Assembly (NCBI GenBank): GCA_043802925.1
Contig: JAZDKP010000031.1
Span: 1 to 23,153 of the forward strand
Direction of reading: 5' to 3'
Length of the DNA stretch: 23,153 bases
Origin: JAZDKP01 sp043802925
Lineage (GTDB): Bacteria > Fibrobacterota > OXYB2-FULL-49-7 > JAEUSG01
The notes below the pieces were generated by a model that saw nothing but the letters and a program-made list of their open reading frames with translations, did no database searches and was not told where the DNA came from. Positions 1 to 7,877 of the stretch are shown here, piece by piece (within the stretch, counting starts at the first letter, position 1; the number at the start of each line of letters is the position of its first letter). The position numbers were made by a program, and so were the translations under genes.

Positions 1-2
1 AT

Positions 3-1253
3 TTTGACCGGGTCTCTGAAATGCTTCCAAAGAAGGCGGTGCTGTCAGACTCCCGGAAACTTCTTATCGGCGCCTATTTCACGCAGGAATACGCGCTGGA
101 GTCCGCCGCGCTGTTCAACCCGTCCATGGTTCCCCACCCCGACCAAACGGGGCTTGAACCCGGCAGCCTGCGCTTTATCATGAGCCTGCGGGCCACCGGG
201 GAAGGGCATATTTCTTCACTCACATTCCGGACCGGAACGATTCATGAATCCCTTCAGATTCGGATGGACCCCGTCAGCCCCTACGCCTCAACAGCGGAAC
301 AGATACCCAACCCGGTTTACGATAAAAAATGTTTTGCGCGGAAACTGGTGGAAATGGGATTCGAAAACGATTTTACCCGGACGGTCCTTGCGCCTCTTGC
401 GGACGCATTCACCTTTCAGGACCTGTTGAGTCAGATTTCCGGCTACTTGGCCGGGAGACCGGCTGTTTCACAGACAGACCGGTTGACGCAGGATAAAACC
501 CTCTGGCTGGCCCGGTCCAACTACGAAATCCGTTTTCCGGCGGACCTTCCGGTATCCGCCCGCGTCGTCTTTCCCCTGGCCCCCAGCGAACAGAACGGCA
601 TTGAGGACGCCCGATTCGTCCGTTTTACGGAAGACGACGGGCAGCGGAATTATTACGCCACGTATACCGCATATGACGGCAAAGTCATTCTTCCGCAGCT
701 GATGGAAACGTCCGATTTCAACCATTTCAAAATGATTACCCTGAACGGAATAGAAGCGGTCAACAAGGGCATGGCCCTGTTTCCCAGGCGTATCCAAGGC
801 CGTTATGCCATGCTGTCCCGTCAGGACAACGAAAATCTTTTCCTCATGTATTCCGACAATCTGCATTTCTGGAACGAAAAAGAGCTTATCCTGAAACCCG
901 AATATCCCTGGGAATTCATCCAGCTTGGCAACTGCGGTTCTCCGCTCGAAACCAAGGCTGGCTGGCTGGTTTTTACGCACGGCGTGGGCGCGGTCCGGCG
1001 GTATTGCATCGGCGCGGTGCTGCTGGACTGGGAAGACCCGAGCCATGTCATCGGGCGGTCCCGGGAACCGATTCTGGCGCCAAACGAAGAGGAACGGAAA
1101 GGCTATGTGCCTAACGTGGTATATTCGTGCGGCGCCCTAATCTTTAACGGAAAAGTCATTCTTCCCTATGCCATGTCGGACTACACCACAAGCGTTGCAA
1201 TAATTGACCTTGATGAATTGCTGAGCATATTACTTAGTTCCTGTTCAAAATAG
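3..1253 (+). CDS. GH130-type beta-mannoside phosphorylase/glycosidase, 5' partial, 3' end altered by IS
   Basis: GH130 enzymes phosphorolyse or hydrolyse beta-1,2- or beta-1,4-linked mannosides, usually in the cytoplasm or periplasm. The reading frame is open to the left window edge, so the ATG at 21 is probably internal and the real N-terminus lies outside. Numbering from that ATG, visible family features are GAYFTQEYALESAALFNPS (17-35), SLRATGEGHISSLTFRTG (55-72), the EDARFVRF motif (195-202) that carries the conserved acidic/Arg active-site pair, GNCGSPLETKAGWLVFTHGVG around 303-323, and the LDWEDPSHVIGRSREPIL segment (335-352) followed by YVPNVVYSCG. The five-bladed-propeller core is therefore nearly complete. 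The last six residues (LSSCSK) and the stop codon are encoded by the left terminal repeat of the adjoining IS, so the native C-terminus has been replaced. It is the only non-transposon gene here on the plus strand. The exact substrate cannot be read from the sequence. Confidence 0.85.
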   Translation, partial: FDRVSEMLPKKAVLSDSRKLLIGAYFTQEYALESAALFNPSMVPHPDQTGLEPGSLRFIMSLRATGEGHISSLTFRTGTIHESLQIRMDPVSPYASTAEQIPNPVYDKKCFARKLVEMGFENDFTRTVLAPLADAFTFQDLLSQISGYLAGRPAVSQTDRLTQDKTLWLARSNYEIRFPADLPVSARVVFPLAPSEQNGIEDARFVRFTEDDGQRNYYATYTAYDGKVILPQLMETSDFNHFKMITLNGIEAVNKGMALFPRRIQGRYAMLSRQDNENLFLMYSDNLHFWNEKELILKPEYPWEFIQLGNCGSPLETKAGWLVFTHGVGAVRRYCIGAVLLDWEDPSHVIGRSREPILAPNEEERKGYVPNVVYSCGALIFNGKVILPYAMSDYTTSVAIIDLDELLSILLSSCSK

Positions 1254-1254
1254 A
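1233..1254 (+). repeat. Left terminal inverted repeat of the IS
   Basis: This 22-bp sequence pairs with 2842-2863 with four mismatches. It also supplies the last codons and the TAG stop (1251-1253) of the interrupted GH130 reading frame. Confidence 0.7.
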
Positions 1255-1293
1255 TTGACAAGTTAATTTTCTTCTGTGGGGGCGAAACAGTTG

Positions 1294-1322
1294 TTGACAA
1301 GAGGGTCGATTGGCGCTATTAT
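1294..1322 (+). promoter_or_regulatory. Predicted sigma-70-type promoter of the transposase
   Basis: A perfect TTGACA (1294-1299) is followed after 17 nt by TATTAT (1317-1322), five of six matches to the consensus -10. Transcription would begin near 1329, about 47 nt before the transposase ATG. The promoter lies inside the IS and points into the transposase. Confidence 0.65.
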
Positions 1323-1375
1323 ATGTTTGTGCTGGCATGATGTCGCACAACAGCCCCAACACCAAGGAAATCGCC

Positions 1376-2652
1376 ATGAGAATGAAAATCCAAACCCAGC
1401 CCTACTTCGCACTCGATGCCTCCAAGGAATCGAAACTCGTGGAGGAATACCGGCTGCGCTACAACCGCATCAGCGCTCTCTTGGACGCAACGCCAGCAAT
1501 TCTTGACGCTTTTCATTCGGACATAAAAGACGTGGATTCTCCCGACGGACGCGAATCAACTTTCAGCAGTGAACATTTTTTACGCATGCTCATCATCAAG
1601 ACAATTGAAGGACTATCCTTCCGGGATACGATTATCCGAGTGACGGACAGTTCCATATTACGAAATTTCGCGCGGTTTGGGATGGGGCCGGTAATGACGT
1701 ACACGGCACTGGATATGATTTTCAAGCGCATCCAGCCTGCGACCTGGGAGAATATTAACCGATTACTCTTTGATGATGCAAAGCGCGGGAAAAAGATTAC
1801 GGGAAAGCGCTTTCGCATCGACAGCACGGTCTGTGAATCACCCAACCGATGCGTCTTTGCTGTAAAGCCAAACAGCTTTACACATACATTGCGACGCATG
1901 GGAGACGAAAAGGGGCTGATTCGCAACGGAAATTGCGTAGACACCAAAAGAAATTGACGAGTATGGTGGCATGGATATGCGGTGTTGGCTGGGCTTTCGT
2001 GGAACATGCGAAGGCCAAGTGTGACGGGTCCGTGGAAGGCATGGCTTACGTTTCGGAACTCACTACGATGCTGCCACGGATGGAGTGTGTTGTGGCTTGT
2101 GCGCAGAAAGCGAACAGCGGCGTGACAGTACCGGCATCCGAAAGGATATTCAGCATATTCGAGCCGCATACGGAATTACTGATGCGCGGCAAGGCGCACA
2201 AACCGGTTGAGTTCGGTCTCATGGTAAGCATCGGACAAACAGCGGAGAAATTCATCAGCTTTGATCGAATCGAAGCGAAGTCGCAGCACGATATTCAAAT
2301 GGGTGATGAGGCGTTGAAGGAGCACAAGAAGCAATTTGGTGAATATCCGCAGGAGTTCGCTGCGGACAAGAATTATTATGGCGGTCAAGAGCATGCCGCA
2401 AAATGGCGCGAACGAATTCGCGTATACTCGGTCGGAAAGAAAGGCCGCCGTGATGTCGTGGAAACAAAGCGTGAACACGGTGCCATGTTCAGAATGTTAC
2501 AGCAATTCCGCGCAGGTTGTGAAGGGTCGATATCAACCTTAAAACGCGTTTTTGGGCTGTGCCGATGTCTTTACAAAGGTTTTAACAGTTTTGCGTCTTC
2601 GGTCGGCTGCACTGTGTTTTCCCACAATTTGGTGGTACTATGTCGACAATGA
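1376..2652 (+). pseudogene. DDE transposase with internal deletion/frameshift
   Basis: The N-terminal part (1376-1957 in its own frame) has the DUF772-like start of IS5/IS1182-type transposases, and its first catalytic Asp is in FRIDSTV near 1818. The C-terminal part is read in another frame up to 2652 and holds the second Asp (FAADKNYYG, near 2358) and the last Glu (CEGSISTLKR, near 2517). The frame breaks near 1840-1870. Related transposases have an IHYPTDxSLLWD-type block and a further stretch here; only a PTDASLL remnant survives in a third frame (around 1843-1869) before homology resumes at KAKQLYTYIA. The break therefore looks like a deletion, not a programmed -1 frameshift. The start at 1376 is chosen because AAGGAA precedes it by 6 nt. 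The copy is probably inactive by itself. Confidence 0.75.
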
Positions 2653-2841
2653 GACAAACCGAACTCGGACACGGCATTCGTCTATTGGCAACGCCCAGTG
2701 GACGGGCGGGAGCATTTACCCTATGAGCCGAAGCGACAACTATTCAGATTATGACAAGCTAGATTTGTGTCAAACGAAAGGCCGCGCAAGGTTTTGCTAC
2801 GCCAAAGTCAATTTCGCGCTGTCGGGCGACGTGAAAACATG

Positions 2842-2863
2842 CCTGTTTTCAACAGGAACCAAG
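2842..2863 (-). repeat. Right terminal inverted repeat of the IS
   Basis: This is the reverse complement partner of 1233-1254 (18 of 22 matches). It also contains a small palindrome of its own, CCTGTT-TTC-AACAGG (2842-2856), so the end can form a 6-bp hairpin. Confidence 0.7.
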
Positions 2864-3113
2864 TATGTGTTTTAAGCGGTTCCGGTAGGCATTACTGATA
2901 GAAATTCTTCCACAGCCATCCCACAGAATTTGATGATTTTCTGCAAAAAAGCGTCAAACCGTACTTGAGGTCTTCCCTCATACGGCTTTCCTGAGATTTT
3001 CGCCCCAGCTTGTTCGCAAAGTTTCGAATCTTGATGAATACTCCCCGCAGCATACTTCGACAGGCTCAGTACAAGCGCTGCGGGGAATTAGACCCATCGT
3101 GATTAAAGGACAC
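2864..3113. other. Intergenic stretch between IS and operon end
   Basis: About 250 bp separate the IS right end from the stop of the last operon gene. I see no gene. Joining the sequence before the IS to the sequence after it gives a frame that stops within four codons (tat gtg ttt taa), so a very short native C-terminus of the GH130 gene is possible but unproven. The only structured element is the inverted repeat at 3042-3086. Confidence 0.6.
3042..3086. repeat. Inverted repeat, 10-bp stem with 25-nt loop
   Basis: TCCCCGCAGC (3042-3051) pairs perfectly with GCTGCGGGGA (3077-3086). The loop contains CTTCGACAGGCTCAGTAC, a word type I recall as a dispersed repeat in many uncultured-bacterial genomes. 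It lies downstream of the five-gene operon, so it could protect or end that mRNA, but no T-run follows on the minus strand, which argues against a classical intrinsic terminator. Confidence 0.55.
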
Positions 3114-5714
3114 TCACTTTAGCAGCATCATTTTCTTAACGCTGAGGTGGTTTCCAGCGGTAAACTTGATGAAATAGACTCCTGGCGTCAGATGCTCCGG
3201 CTTCCAGTAAACCTGATAGTGGCCGGCCCCTTCTGTCTTGTCGATGATCGTGTGAAGCAGTTTTCCGTTCATGGCATAAATTTTCAGTGAAACCGTGCTC
3301 CTGCCAGACAATCCATAGCTAATGGTGGTCGAGGATGAAAATGGATTGGGACGGACGCCGGTTAACTGTGTCTCTGCTTTCTTGATAATATTTGCTTGTA
3401 CGGCAGATGAAGGGCTGATGACCAGACTGACCTCTCCGGAAGCAGCGTCGCTATTCCCGTCAATAACACTGACAACAAAAGAAAAACTGCCGCTTTCTGT
3501 CGGTGTTCCCGAAACGGTTCCATCAGCAGCCAGAGATAGGCCGGCAGGGAGGGAACCGCTTGTCAGGGACCATGTATAGGGGAGCGTGCCTCCGGCGGCA
3601 TCTATCTTACTTGTATAGGGGGAGCCCGCAGTTCCACGTATCATGGCTTTTGTGGCGACCAATAAACCTGGATCGGAAGGTATCTTGATGAACTTAATCC
3701 ATGTTGATTGACCGGAGACCTGTTTGAGTTCGTCATACAGCACACAGGCATAAGTCGGAGGACAAATCTGCGGTGCTGCCATGCGGTTGATTCTTACGGT
3801 TTCCGTGGCGAGCTCAACGCCGGCACTCCAGGAGCCGCCGGCCCATTTCCGGTATAGGATCTTGTACGTGGAGTCAACACTCTTTTCGACATAAAAAAGA
3901 AACACAGCGTTTCCACTGGCAGTAATAATGGCTTCAATGACGACACTGTCCGTCACCAGTGTTTCCGCACTCCAGACACCATCGTTATAGTGGGTGGCAA
4001 CAAGGTTGGTGGTTCTTTCTGTCTTAACATTGCTGTAGCGGCCGCCCTTGGCAAGAAAGATATGATCCCCTTCAATAACCGTTGCCGTTACGTAATTATA
4101 TAGCGGATCGTATTCGCTATGCCATCCCCAGACCGGAACGCTGCGTTCACTGCTCCAGGCTTGGCCGTTGTGGATTTTCCATTTGTCCCCTTTTTCTGAG
4201 AAGGCGGCCACGCTGTCCCCATAAGGAACCACGATCGCGCCAGAAACAAACTCACCGGGAAAGTTGACTACCGAATCGGGGACAGGATCGACGCCCGCAT
4301 TATACCATGGACGAGGAACCGGTGCCGCCGCATCTTTACATGGCATCCATGAATAGCCATCGTCATCAGAATATTTCGCAATCATCCCATGGCCGTCGTG
4401 GCCATCTCGCAGGGTCGCCCATATTCTGCCGTTCGGCAGCTTAACGGCAAGCGATAATCCAGGACAGTTTTCAATTTGATCAATGATCGAAATACGCTCT
4501 TCCTCCCATTTGTCACCCGTGAATATCATTTTCCGGAAGAACATGTCAATCGCGCCGTGGTAAGAAGAGCAGTTTTGTGTGCCAAGAAGATACAGCTCAC
4601 CCGTTTCAGAATTCGCGGAAGCATTACTTCGCTGATACCAGTTATTGAGAAAATAGGGCCTGGCATCACCGGAATCGAGTCCTCCCCAGGTTTGCCCGCC
4701 ATTCCAGGTTGCCATCATGTTGATGCCGAAATAGGATATCCGTGGGCCATCATTGAGTACAAGAGCGCTTGCAGGAGGTGTTGAACCGGTGCCGAATGAA
4801 ATCAGTATGCGGTCATTATCATACGCAACGATACCCCGTCTGGTGTTTTGGTAATAGGTACCTCCTGAACCGCCAAAGTGCCCTTCTGCACAGGAATAAC
4901 CTCCTACGCCGGTAAAAACGGTTACAGGGCCAACCTGTGCAGTGACAGGAGTAAGGTTTTTAACCAGTTTTGCCGCATCACGGGTTTTTGCCATGTTTTT
5001 TGTCACAAGACGGGAAAATGGATGATAAGCCTCCCTGACATTAACAATGGGGTAATTACCCGTTCCGCTTCCTACCAATCGGATATTCATTAATGCGAGG
5101 GTCCCGTTACCCGCATAGCCTGCGTACCGTAAAAAAAAGCCCTGCATCTTGGTTTGATCCAGTTCCCCTTCGGTACAAACGTCGGTCAACGGAAAGCTGC
5201 AGGTTACTGTGTCACCCGGGAATATTTCCCATGTGTAAACAGGGGAGAACGCGCCTCTTTGCAGATAGCCTAATGGACCGGCGCCATCTTTGACAAGCAT
5301 TCCAAGAATCATGGGGTTGGCGGTTGCGTACGCTTCAAAACGGATGTGGTTGTACGCAGACCAGTCCCGCCTCGTATTGCTGGCATGGTGCGTATACTGG
5401 TCGTCAATAATGGGCAGATATCGCTGGTAGAACCATTGCTCCACATCGTGGTAGTCGTTGTTGGGAGGGTTGGCCATGAGCATCCCGTTCCAGCCGGCTG
5501 CGCCTCCGGTGGCATAGCTGCTGATTCTGGCGGGGTCCGTAAATTGCATCGGATAATAGGCATGATGTATTTCTCCATGCGTCTTGTTGAGCAGGCTGAT
5601 GATGGAATCCGTACTGTAAAGTACAAGAACATTCTGTTCTTCCGCCTGTAATGTGGAGAAAATTCCCGCAAACGAAATCAGGGTAACCATGAGTGCTAGC
5701 AATCGCTTCTTCAT
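3114..5714 (-). CDS. Secreted sialidase-fold (BNR) protein with jelly-roll, putative Ig domain and T9SS tail
   Basis: Last gene of the operon, 866 aa. A signal peptide (about 1-25, ending LQA) leads into an N-terminal jelly-roll-like region (about 30-216) with the DWSAYNHIRFEAY motif. A beta-propeller (about 258-686) has Asp-box-like motifs WNGGQTW (about 337-343) and YSDDDGYSW (448-456) and the LPNGRIW signature. A He_PIG-type Ig domain follows (about 686-766, LPAGLSLAADGTVSGTPTESG), then a T9SS sorting module (788-866, with RPNPF and GVYFIKF). I find no FRIP motif, so classical GH33 activity is doubtful. It is a close paralog of the first operon gene (13924-16521), which keeps the same block VGPVTVF.G.GGYSCA. 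Role inferred: surface or secreted carbohydrate-active or carbohydrate-binding protein. The start at 5714 is preferred over the ATG at 5726 because GGAGG lies 5 nt upstream of it. Confidence 0.8.
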   Translation of the reverse strand: MKKRLLALMVTLISFAGIFSTLQAEEQNVLVLYSTDSIISLLNKTHGEIHHAYYPMQFTDPARISSYATGGAAGWNGMLMANPPNNDYHDVEQWFYQRYLPIIDDQYTHHASNTRRDWSAYNHIRFEAYATANPMILGMLVKDGAGPLGYLQRGAFSPVYTWEIFPGDTVTCSFPLTDVCTEGELDQTKMQGFFLRYAGYAGNGTLALMNIRLVGSGTGNYPIVNVREAYHPFSRLVTKNMAKTRDAAKLVKNLTPVTAQVGPVTVFTGVGGYSCAEGHFGGSGGTYYQNTRRGIVAYDNDRILISFGTGSTPPASALVLNDGPRISYFGINMMATWNGGQTWGGLDSGDARPYFLNNWYQRSNASANSETGELYLLGTQNCSSYHGAIDMFFRKMIFTGDKWEEERISIIDQIENCPGLSLAVKLPNGRIWATLRDGHDGHGMIAKYSDDDGYSWMPCKDAAAPVPRPWYNAGVDPVPDSVVNFPGEFVSGAIVVPYGDSVAAFSEKGDKWKIHNGQAWSSERSVPVWGWHSEYDPLYNYVTATVIEGDHIFLAKGGRYSNVKTERTTNLVATHYNDGVWSAETLVTDSVVIEAIITASGNAVFLFYVEKSVDSTYKILYRKWAGGSWSAGVELATETVRINRMAAPQICPPTYACVLYDELKQVSGQSTWIKFIKIPSDPGLLVATKAMIRGTAGSPYTSKIDAAGGTLPYTWSLTSGSLPAGLSLAADGTVSGTPTESGSFSFVVSVIDGNSDAASGEVSLVISPSSAVQANIIKKAETQLTGVRPNPFSSSTTISYGLSGRSTVSLKIYAMNGKLLHTIIDKTEGAGHYQVYWKPEHLTPGVYFIKFTAGNHLSVKKMMLLK

Positions 5715-5719
5715 TTCAG

Positions 5720-5724
5720 CCTCC
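5720..5724 (-). promoter_or_regulatory. Shine-Dalgarno GGAGG deciding the start at 5714
   Basis: GGAGG ends 5 nt before the ATG at 5712-5714. The ATG four codons upstream (5724-5726) overlaps this site, as ATGGAGG, and has no good ribosome site of its own. The shorter protein also begins MKKRLL, a normal signal-peptide start. Confidence 0.75.
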
Positions 5725-5731
5725 ATAATCC

Positions 5732-7822
5732 TTATTTAAGCAGGACAACTCTGATAGTCCTTTTCATGTTTCCGATAGCTACTTTGATGATATATATGCC
5801 GCAACCCACGGAAAGGTTTTGGGTGTCCCGGCCATTCCAAAGAACGGAATGCTCACCGTCTGACATCTCTTTGTCAACAAGCGGTTTAACCAGCATGCCG
5901 TTTGCGTTATAGATGCCAACCCGGACTTTTTGTGCGCAGGTCAACCTGAATCTCAGGTTTGTTGACGGATTGAATGGGTTGGGAAAGACGGAAACAGCCA
6001 TTGTATTGCCAGAAGCACTGGAAACGGAAATGGCGGATATTAAGCTGTCGTATGTTATGACGAGGCGATTTCCCGTCTGAGAGATTGAGAAGTTTTCAAC
6101 GGTCAACAGGTTATGTTCATCAGGGAGAACCGTGCCCGACGCCAAAGTGTCTCCCGTAGCGACATCAATGTTTTTCCAGTGATATGGGGTGCCGGCGGAA
6201 ACAGGGAAATTCTGTATTCTTCTCGGCGTAACATCCACGGTTGTGTTCAAGCTGTCGGACTTGAAGGTGATGGACAGCGTATCCGCATTATCAACCAGAC
6301 TGTCGCCCGGAAGTCCGAGATCGTGGAGTTTGGATGTCCAGTCGATGTACCCGTTCATAATGCCGGACGAATCATAGGAAAGACCGATTGGGTTGGAGGT
6401 ATAGCCGTCACTGTAGCTTGTGACAGGGTTTATGACTCCGTAATCGTTATCATTTGAGCCATGGGAGAAGGCTGGATAGAGCTCGTTTTTGACAAAACGG
6501 CTATAGCCCCCCGGAACGACAGGGCCGTATCCACTGCTTACATGATCAACATTACGCCATTGCGCCCAAATCCCCCGTTTCGTTTCAGTCATGGTTTGAT
6601 AAAGCAGGGTGTGCTGGCACATCGGATGTAAGCCATCCTTGGAACCGTTTGTATTAATAATCGGAGGAAATTCGGTTGTCCTGTAATTGACCGATAACCA
6701 TGGAACGCTTTGCCAATCATAGATGCGGGTTCCATTTCTTGCGGTCAGTGCCATGCCGAGTGTCCCATAGCGGGCGTAAAAAGTGCTTGAAGAATAGATG
6801 ACCCTGGCAATGGCCGGCGCAATCGCCGCGAAAATATCCGGATAATGCCAGCCAATAGTGAGCGTGCCGCCACCGCCCATACTCGCCCCCGTCAGATAAA
6901 CACGATTTGTGTCCACCCGGAAACGTGCATCCGCCATGATCCAACGGATGTATCGGACAACCCTCTGGGCGACATAATCCACAATGGTATCCCCTGCCCG
7001 TGCGGGATGAGAGCCGTCCAGAGCTGTGGAATCGCCATAATGGTTAGAGATGCCATACCACCAGGCAGAATTGCGTTCCGGATAAAAATTATCCTGCGGA
7101 GTGAGCTGAACCATATTGTTGGTGCCAGATGCGGGCGGATAAAGCGTGTCTAACAAAGTATCGCCCGGCGTATTCCAAGTATAGGGACCCCATCCATGAA
7201 GCCCGATCACCAGGGGTGCCGACTGCCCGGTTGGAATGTTCCGGTTGATGTTGACGGCAAAATAATCATAGTAGAGATTCTGTTTGTGGGGCCAATCAAA
7301 ATAGTCCATCCAGAAAATCAACTTAAACGTGTGGTCCCAACTGGTGTTTTCAGATTTTATGACACCCCACGGGTTGGACCAGTACGCTTCGGGCACCGGA
7401 TCGGAAAGCGCGTTGATACCCAAGGTCATCGTGGTATCTTCCACTCCTGCACCGGAAACGGAGGTCACCGCGTAATAAGCGGATTCGTTCACCTTTGGCG
7501 TATAAACAAAAAGCCCTGTGGAATCCGAGAGCTTGGGGCCAAGATCCGTGATGTTAAGACGGACCCTGTGGCGGGGGTCCCAGCTGGTGCTACAAGGCAG
7601 GTTGACCAGCGGGGTCTTTCCATTCAGGCTGCTGATGGCTTCCGTTGAACGGTAAATATTGTAGGTCACCGTTGGATCCGAAGATTCGGTCCAGTTAATA
7701 AAGGTTTTCCCCGCACGATACTGGACCGTCAACCCCGTGACATTTGAAAATCCAGAGGCCACCAGCGCTCCAAGGATACAAAGCCCCATCATAATAAACT
7801 TGGTTGCGCTGTGTCTTTTCAT
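5732..7822 (-). CDS. Secreted alpha/beta-hydrolase (carbohydrate esterase-like) with Fn3-like and T9SS domains
   Basis: 696 aa. A signal peptide covers about 1-26 and a fibronectin-III-like domain about 28-137. An alpha/beta-hydrolase of the PHB-depolymerase / acetyl- or feruloyl-esterase type spans about 160-450. The oxyanion-hole motif GLHGWG is at 207-212 and the nucleophile elbow GASMG puts the Ser at 314. Asp396 (NGSKDG) and His427 (NVDH) complete a plausible triad. A linker region leads to a T9SS tail (about 615-696, with FPNPFNPST, IYNANG and CGIYIIK). It would remove acetyl, methyl or feruloyl groups from a polysaccharide so that the co-encoded enzymes can act; which ester is cleaved cannot be read. 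The gene sits 55 nt after the lyase-like gene and 17 nt before the last operon gene. AGGG, about 9 nt upstream of the ATG, is a usable ribosome site. Confidence 0.8.
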   Translation of the reverse strand: MKRHSATKFIMMGLCILGALVASGFSNVTGLTVQYRAGKTFINWTESSDPTVTYNIYRSTEAISSLNGKTPLVNLPCSTSWDPRHRVRLNITDLGPKLSDSTGLFVYTPKVNESAYYAVTSVSGAGVEDTTMTLGINALSDPVPEAYWSNPWGVIKSENTSWDHTFKLIFWMDYFDWPHKQNLYYDYFAVNINRNIPTGQSAPLVIGLHGWGPYTWNTPGDTLLDTLYPPASGTNNMVQLTPQDNFYPERNSAWWYGISNHYGDSTALDGSHPARAGDTIVDYVAQRVVRYIRWIMADARFRVDTNRVYLTGASMGGGGTLTIGWHYPDIFAAIAPAIARVIYSSSTFYARYGTLGMALTARNGTRIYDWQSVPWLSVNYRTTEFPPIINTNGSKDGLHPMCQHTLLYQTMTETKRGIWAQWRNVDHVSSGYGPVVPGGYSRFVKNELYPAFSHGSNDNDYGVINPVTSYSDGYTSNPIGLSYDSSGIMNGYIDWTSKLHDLGLPGDSLVDNADTLSITFKSDSLNTTVDVTPRRIQNFPVSAGTPYHWKNIDVATGDTLASGTVLPDEHNLLTVENFSISQTGNRLVITYDSLISAISVSSASGNTMAVSVFPNPFNPSTNLRFRLTCAQKVRVGIYNANGMLVKPLVDKEMSDGEHSVLWNGRDTQNLSVGCGIYIIKVAIGNMKRTIRVVLLK

Positions 7823-7877
7823 GATTCAACCCTGCCTTTCATGGTTCGTTTATAAAAAGAAACCTGGATATTCAAAC

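Larger units (their letters stand above)
1233..2863 (+). mobile_element. Insertion sequence (IS5/IS1182-like, DDE) with imperfect terminal inverted repeats
   Basis: The left end reads CTTAGTTCCTGTTCAAAATAG from 1233. The reverse complement of the right end, starting at 2863, reads CTTGGTTCCTGTTGAAAACAG. They match at 18 of the first 22 positions, which I take as the terminal inverted repeats. A TA dinucleotide lies just outside both ends (1231-1232 and 2864-2865); this could be a target duplication or chance. Between the ends lie a strong promoter, a broken transposase, and about 210 bp of noncoding sequence after the transposase stop. The element sits in the last codons of the GH130 gene. 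The family assignment comes from the transposase alone and is approximate. Confidence 0.75.

Noticed and set aside
468..1046. A 192-codon open frame antisense to the GH130 gene
   Set aside because: The opposite strand carries clear GH130 motifs through the whole stretch; the antisense product resembles nothing.
2552..2875. A 107-codon frame across the right end of the IS
   Set aside because: It overlaps the transposase C-terminus in another frame and crosses the IS boundary; no domain or ribosome site is visible.
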